Of a DNA stretch of 64,000 nt, positions 61,660 to 64,000 are shown piece by piece. How positions within the stretch are numbered: position 1 is the stretch's first letter; each line of letters begins with the position of its first letter. This DNA is from Roridomyces roridus (taxonomy: Eukaryota > Basidiomycota > Agaricomycetes > Agaricales > Mycenaceae). The notes under the pieces are model-generated. The model was not told the DNA's origin. It worked only from the letters and a program-made list of their open reading frames with translations, and made no database searches. The stretch lies in the NCBI GenBank assembly GCA_029378245.1, contig JARKIF010000042.1:372001-436000 (forward strand). Reading direction: 5' to 3'. The position numbers were made by a program, and so were the translations under genes.

Positions 61660-63005
61660 TTCGAGCCCCCCTTTTCTGCTCCCGGAGAATGGATCATACT
61701 GCATATTTCCCGCCGTGCCTGATCGAATTGGCTCCGCTTTGACGACCCAATCGCTGTCTGACTTCTCCTCGCGACCTCCAAACGCGACCCAATCGCTGTC
61801 TTACTCGTATTACCACTCCTTTCAGGCTCCTCCTTGCCGACCAAATCGTCTGTTTCTGCATTTCTGGTCAAAACACAGGATGTATTTAATGGGGGAGCCA
61901 ACCTGCCACCGAATTCAACCCTATGGCTCCGCAAACCACCCTCCCCCAGCTCCCCGTCGAACTCCTCACAGAGATTATGGCCACAACCTGGACCATGCCT
62001 CTCACACCTCAGGAGCGCCTGACGTTCATGAAAGCATCCATCCTCGTCAATTCGACCTGGGCGGCGATATACGACCACGTCTCCGCGCGCGATGTCTATA
62101 TCCCGTCGTTTGCATATTGCGAGCACTTTCTCCGGCCGACGCGGCGGCGTCGAACGCCAGACGCCGAGCGGGACGATTGGCTTGTCCCCGTACCTGCTCC
62201 ATCGATTTTTCAAAGGCTTACGAGCCTTTTATGGGTGAAAGACGCTCCAGAGGACCAGAATAATGCTATCCCCGACCTCGCCTGCCGTTCTATTACGATC
62301 CAAGTCGTCGGAACTCGAGACGGCGGTTCCAAGCTCCCACCATGGACTGGCTGGGTTCTCGAGCTGCTAGACGCACTCGGTGAGACCCTCGCACCGAATC
62401 TGGGTCGCCTTTGCGTCGAGTACGTGAACGTAGCCCCGGATTCTGCTGCGTTGGCGTTGGCTGCACTCGCTTCGCTCCCTGAGCAAATTACGCACCTCGA
62501 GTTACGGTTTTCCGCCGCAGATACGATTCTGGGGAGCGAGCCGAGTTTAAGGGGGACAGATCGTATGATTCAGTGGAGGGCACCGTCCATTAGGAACTTG
62601 ACTGTCCTTGGAGCGGGGGAGGAGATTGTTAGGAGTGCGTTGGAGGCGTGTCCGAATGTGCAGGTTCTTCATGTGGACACACGACTCGAGTGTCGATGCC
62701 TTAAATCTTTGAATCATAGTGTGCAGGTTGTGTATTGCCAGTAGTTGAAAGTGAATGGCCGACGCAAGAAAGGCTTTAGGATCCAAGGACTTGCAGAAAC
62801 GGTGACTGGGAGAACCCATGATCCAGAGTGTCGATACCATCTGCGGCCTGCCCTAGTGATTACTTGAGGCGGCTCCGAGTGTCGGGCGAGCACGAGAACT
62901 TCTCTCAGTGCAACTCCCAGAGTAGATTGTGGTGGTCGGATTCAACTTGAAGCTTTGAAGGCCCGTGCGAGGGCGGTGTTCCGACGCGTCAACTTCCTCT
63001 GTTCA
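61660..63005 (+). repeat. right copy of second inverted repeat
   Basis: Mirror of 46505-48126. Similarity starts in the upstream region (ACTGCATATTTCCCGCCGTGCC near 61699) and runs past the gene to GACGCGTCAACTTCC at about 63000. It lacks the solo LTR and the 65-bp insertion of the left copy. Confidence 0.7.
61923..62744 (+). CDS. short F-box-like family protein (intact)
   Basis: 273 residues. F-box-like region about 8-52 (LPQLPVELLTEIMATTW, then VNSTWAAIYDHVSARDVYIPS); Arg-rich linker RRRRTPDAERDDW; SIFQRLTSLLWVK; weak leucine-rich repeats (LGRLCVEYVN, ALAALASLPEQITHLELRF); end SLNHSVQVVYCQ. It is more than 95% identical to the first 220 residues of the broken gene at 47049-47935. Start chosen at the first Met, which is conserved in both copies. 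No intron is needed. Confidence 0.8.
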   Translation: MAPQTTLPQLPVELLTEIMATTWTMPLTPQERLTFMKASILVNSTWAAIYDHVSARDVYIPSFAYCEHFLRPTRRRRTPDAERDDWLVPVPAPSIFQRLTSLLWVKDAPEDQNNAIPDLACRSITIQVVGTRDGGSKLPPWTGWVLELLDALGETLAPNLGRLCVEYVNVAPDSAALALAALASLPEQITHLELRFSAADTILGSEPSLRGTDRMIQWRAPSIRNLTVLGAGEEIVRSALEACPNVQVLHVDTRLECRCLKSLNHSVQVVYCQ

Positions 63006-63133
63006 CAATCCTTGGACGCCTTGAACAGAAATCAGGGCAGACAAAATTCCCTGATGCTATATCCACCTTGGTCGCCACAACCAATGAAAACGAAGTCAAT
63101 TATCATTTCACGTTGAAACTTGAAGAGGCAACA
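62745..63133. other. intergenic, convergent with pirin
   Basis: The first 260 bp belong to the second inverted repeat. Near 63046 lies AAATTCCCTGATGCT, the same terminus as the 65-bp insertion at 47220-47284. Nothing else is seen. Confidence 0.45.
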
Positions 63134-64000
63134 CTACTCTAAATCAAACAAGAGAACCTCCGCCGTCCTGTCGCCAATATTCTCTATCGTCGGTTCTCCG
63201 CCGCTCTTCTCAAAATACAGATACGCTCCATCTCCCTCCCGAAGTTCAACCTCGTTGCCCGTGTCGCTAAAGATCCTGATCGCAGCGCCCGTCGCCGGTC
63301 CAGTCTTGTACCCACTGGTCTGCACGACGTGAATGTACCCCTTCTCGCCCTTGATCGACTGTTTCAGACTCTTCCCCTCCGACAGCAGCGTCGCGTACAA
63401 AGTAAGCGCGCTCTGCACAGGCGCAGGTCCCGCACCCTCGCGACTATCCTTCGATACGCCTTCTGCGTCAACGGGTGCCACCACGCGGGCCCACGTGTCC
63501 CTTTTCTCCTCGTCGTTGAAATGACGGGTGAAGTACCTCGGTGTGAGGTTCGAGACGGTGGGGAAGAACCAGATTTGGAGGAAATGGACCGGCTCGGGGC
63601 CGTGTTGTTTCTCCGAGTGGGAGATGCCCGTGCCGGCCGAGGTCAGCTGTATGTCGCCGCGGTTGAGAACTTCGACGTTGCCCATGGAGTCTCCGCTACA
63701 TAAGACGCCTCAGGAAAAGACAGATAGATCGGAAAGAGGCGCAACTGCTCCAATTGCCCCGAGACGATATACGAAAAGATTTCGAACTCGCGATGAGAGT
63801 GTGTCCCGAAACCCTTGTTCGGTGAGACGTGGTCCTCGTTTATGATTCGGAGGGCACCGAAACTGGCGTGTTTGTAGTCTTCCGGTCTGTATATGTTTTA
63901 GAGAATGAATAAGAAAATCAGTTGGTTCTCACGAGTCGAAGGAAACAGAAAACGTGTGGAACGTCTGAAGCCACCCGTAGTCTCCGTGGCCACGATCCTG
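63134..64000 (-). CDS. pirin-like cupin protein (5' end beyond window)
   Basis: Minus-strand exons 63134-63695, 63746-63886 and 63933 to beyond 64000, joined by GT-AG introns with correct phase. Reads DRGHGDYGWLQTFHTFS, then EDYKHASFGALRIINED, GFGTHSHREFEIFSYIVSGQ, GDIQLTSAGTGISHSEKQHG and FLQIWFFP, ending VLLFDLE. The four metal ligands of pirins are all present: two His in THSH, then His and Glu in ISHSE. Pirins are iron-binding double-cupin proteins with reported roles as transcription cofactor or quercetinase; which applies here cannot be told. The N-terminal few residues are outside the window. It is unrelated to its neighbours. Confidence 0.92.

Overview
This window looks like a chromosomal segment of a mushroom-forming basidiomycete (Agaricomycete type). 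Real genes carry many short GT-AG introns of about 46-85 nt. There is a U6 snRNA, a 14-exon fungal endopolygalacturonase, a fungal secreted haem peroxidase gene, a secreted S41-type protease, a BAG-domain co-chaperone and a pirin. The window is dominated by a dense, decaying family of about 530-residue F-box/LRR-like proteins. Each has an N-terminal CxxCG, a short coiled coil, an F-box beginning SPLRRxPxE, and a C-terminal tail close to YxxPW(I/N). Eight copies look intact (2135-3739, 15410-17005, 17291-18916, 26468-28042, 30041-31654, 39256-40866, 43858-45600, 48248-49804). Eight are broken, and several short relics remain. A second, shorter family of about 275 residues has three copies near 47.5, 54 and 62.3 kb.

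Layout. From 1 to 6.4 kb: a gene-poor left edge, an F-box relic, an intact F-box gene of subfamily B, a C/A chimeric F-box pseudogene and a hAT-like MITE. From 6.8 to 17.0 kb lies the left arm of a large inverted duplication, read as GH28 pseudogene, D, B, A, C. From 17.3 to 31.7 kb is the spacer: F-box E, the BAG/UIM gene with heat-shock elements, a solo LTR, U6, membrane-protein relics, a duplicate of the BAG promoter and two F-box genes. From 32.2 to 43.7 kb lies the right arm, C, A, B, D, GH28, in mirror order. The arms decay in a complementary way: C is intact only on the left, D and GH28 only on the right, and B is split on the right by a TIR transposon. From 43.9 to 50 kb: more F-box genes, a second solo LTR and a broken short-family gene. 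From 50.9 to 63 kb: the S41 protease, a short-family gene, the peroxidase gene split by a young non-autonomous Ty1/copia element with identical LTRs, an F-box pseudogene and an intact short-family gene. Pirin runs off the right end.

Roles. The F-box proteins are expected to be substrate adaptors of SCF (Skp1-Cul1-F-box) ubiquitin ligases; this follows from family knowledge. GH28, S41 and the peroxidase (before its disruption) would be secreted enzymes. BAG/UIM and pirin are intracellular. I see no operon-like coupling. The region is best read as a birth-and-death F-box cluster shaped by inverted duplication, gene conversion, illegitimate recombination and at least six recognisable transposon insertions. 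Exon models, TSDs and frameshifts were worked out by eye from the sequence; no alignment or database search was run.
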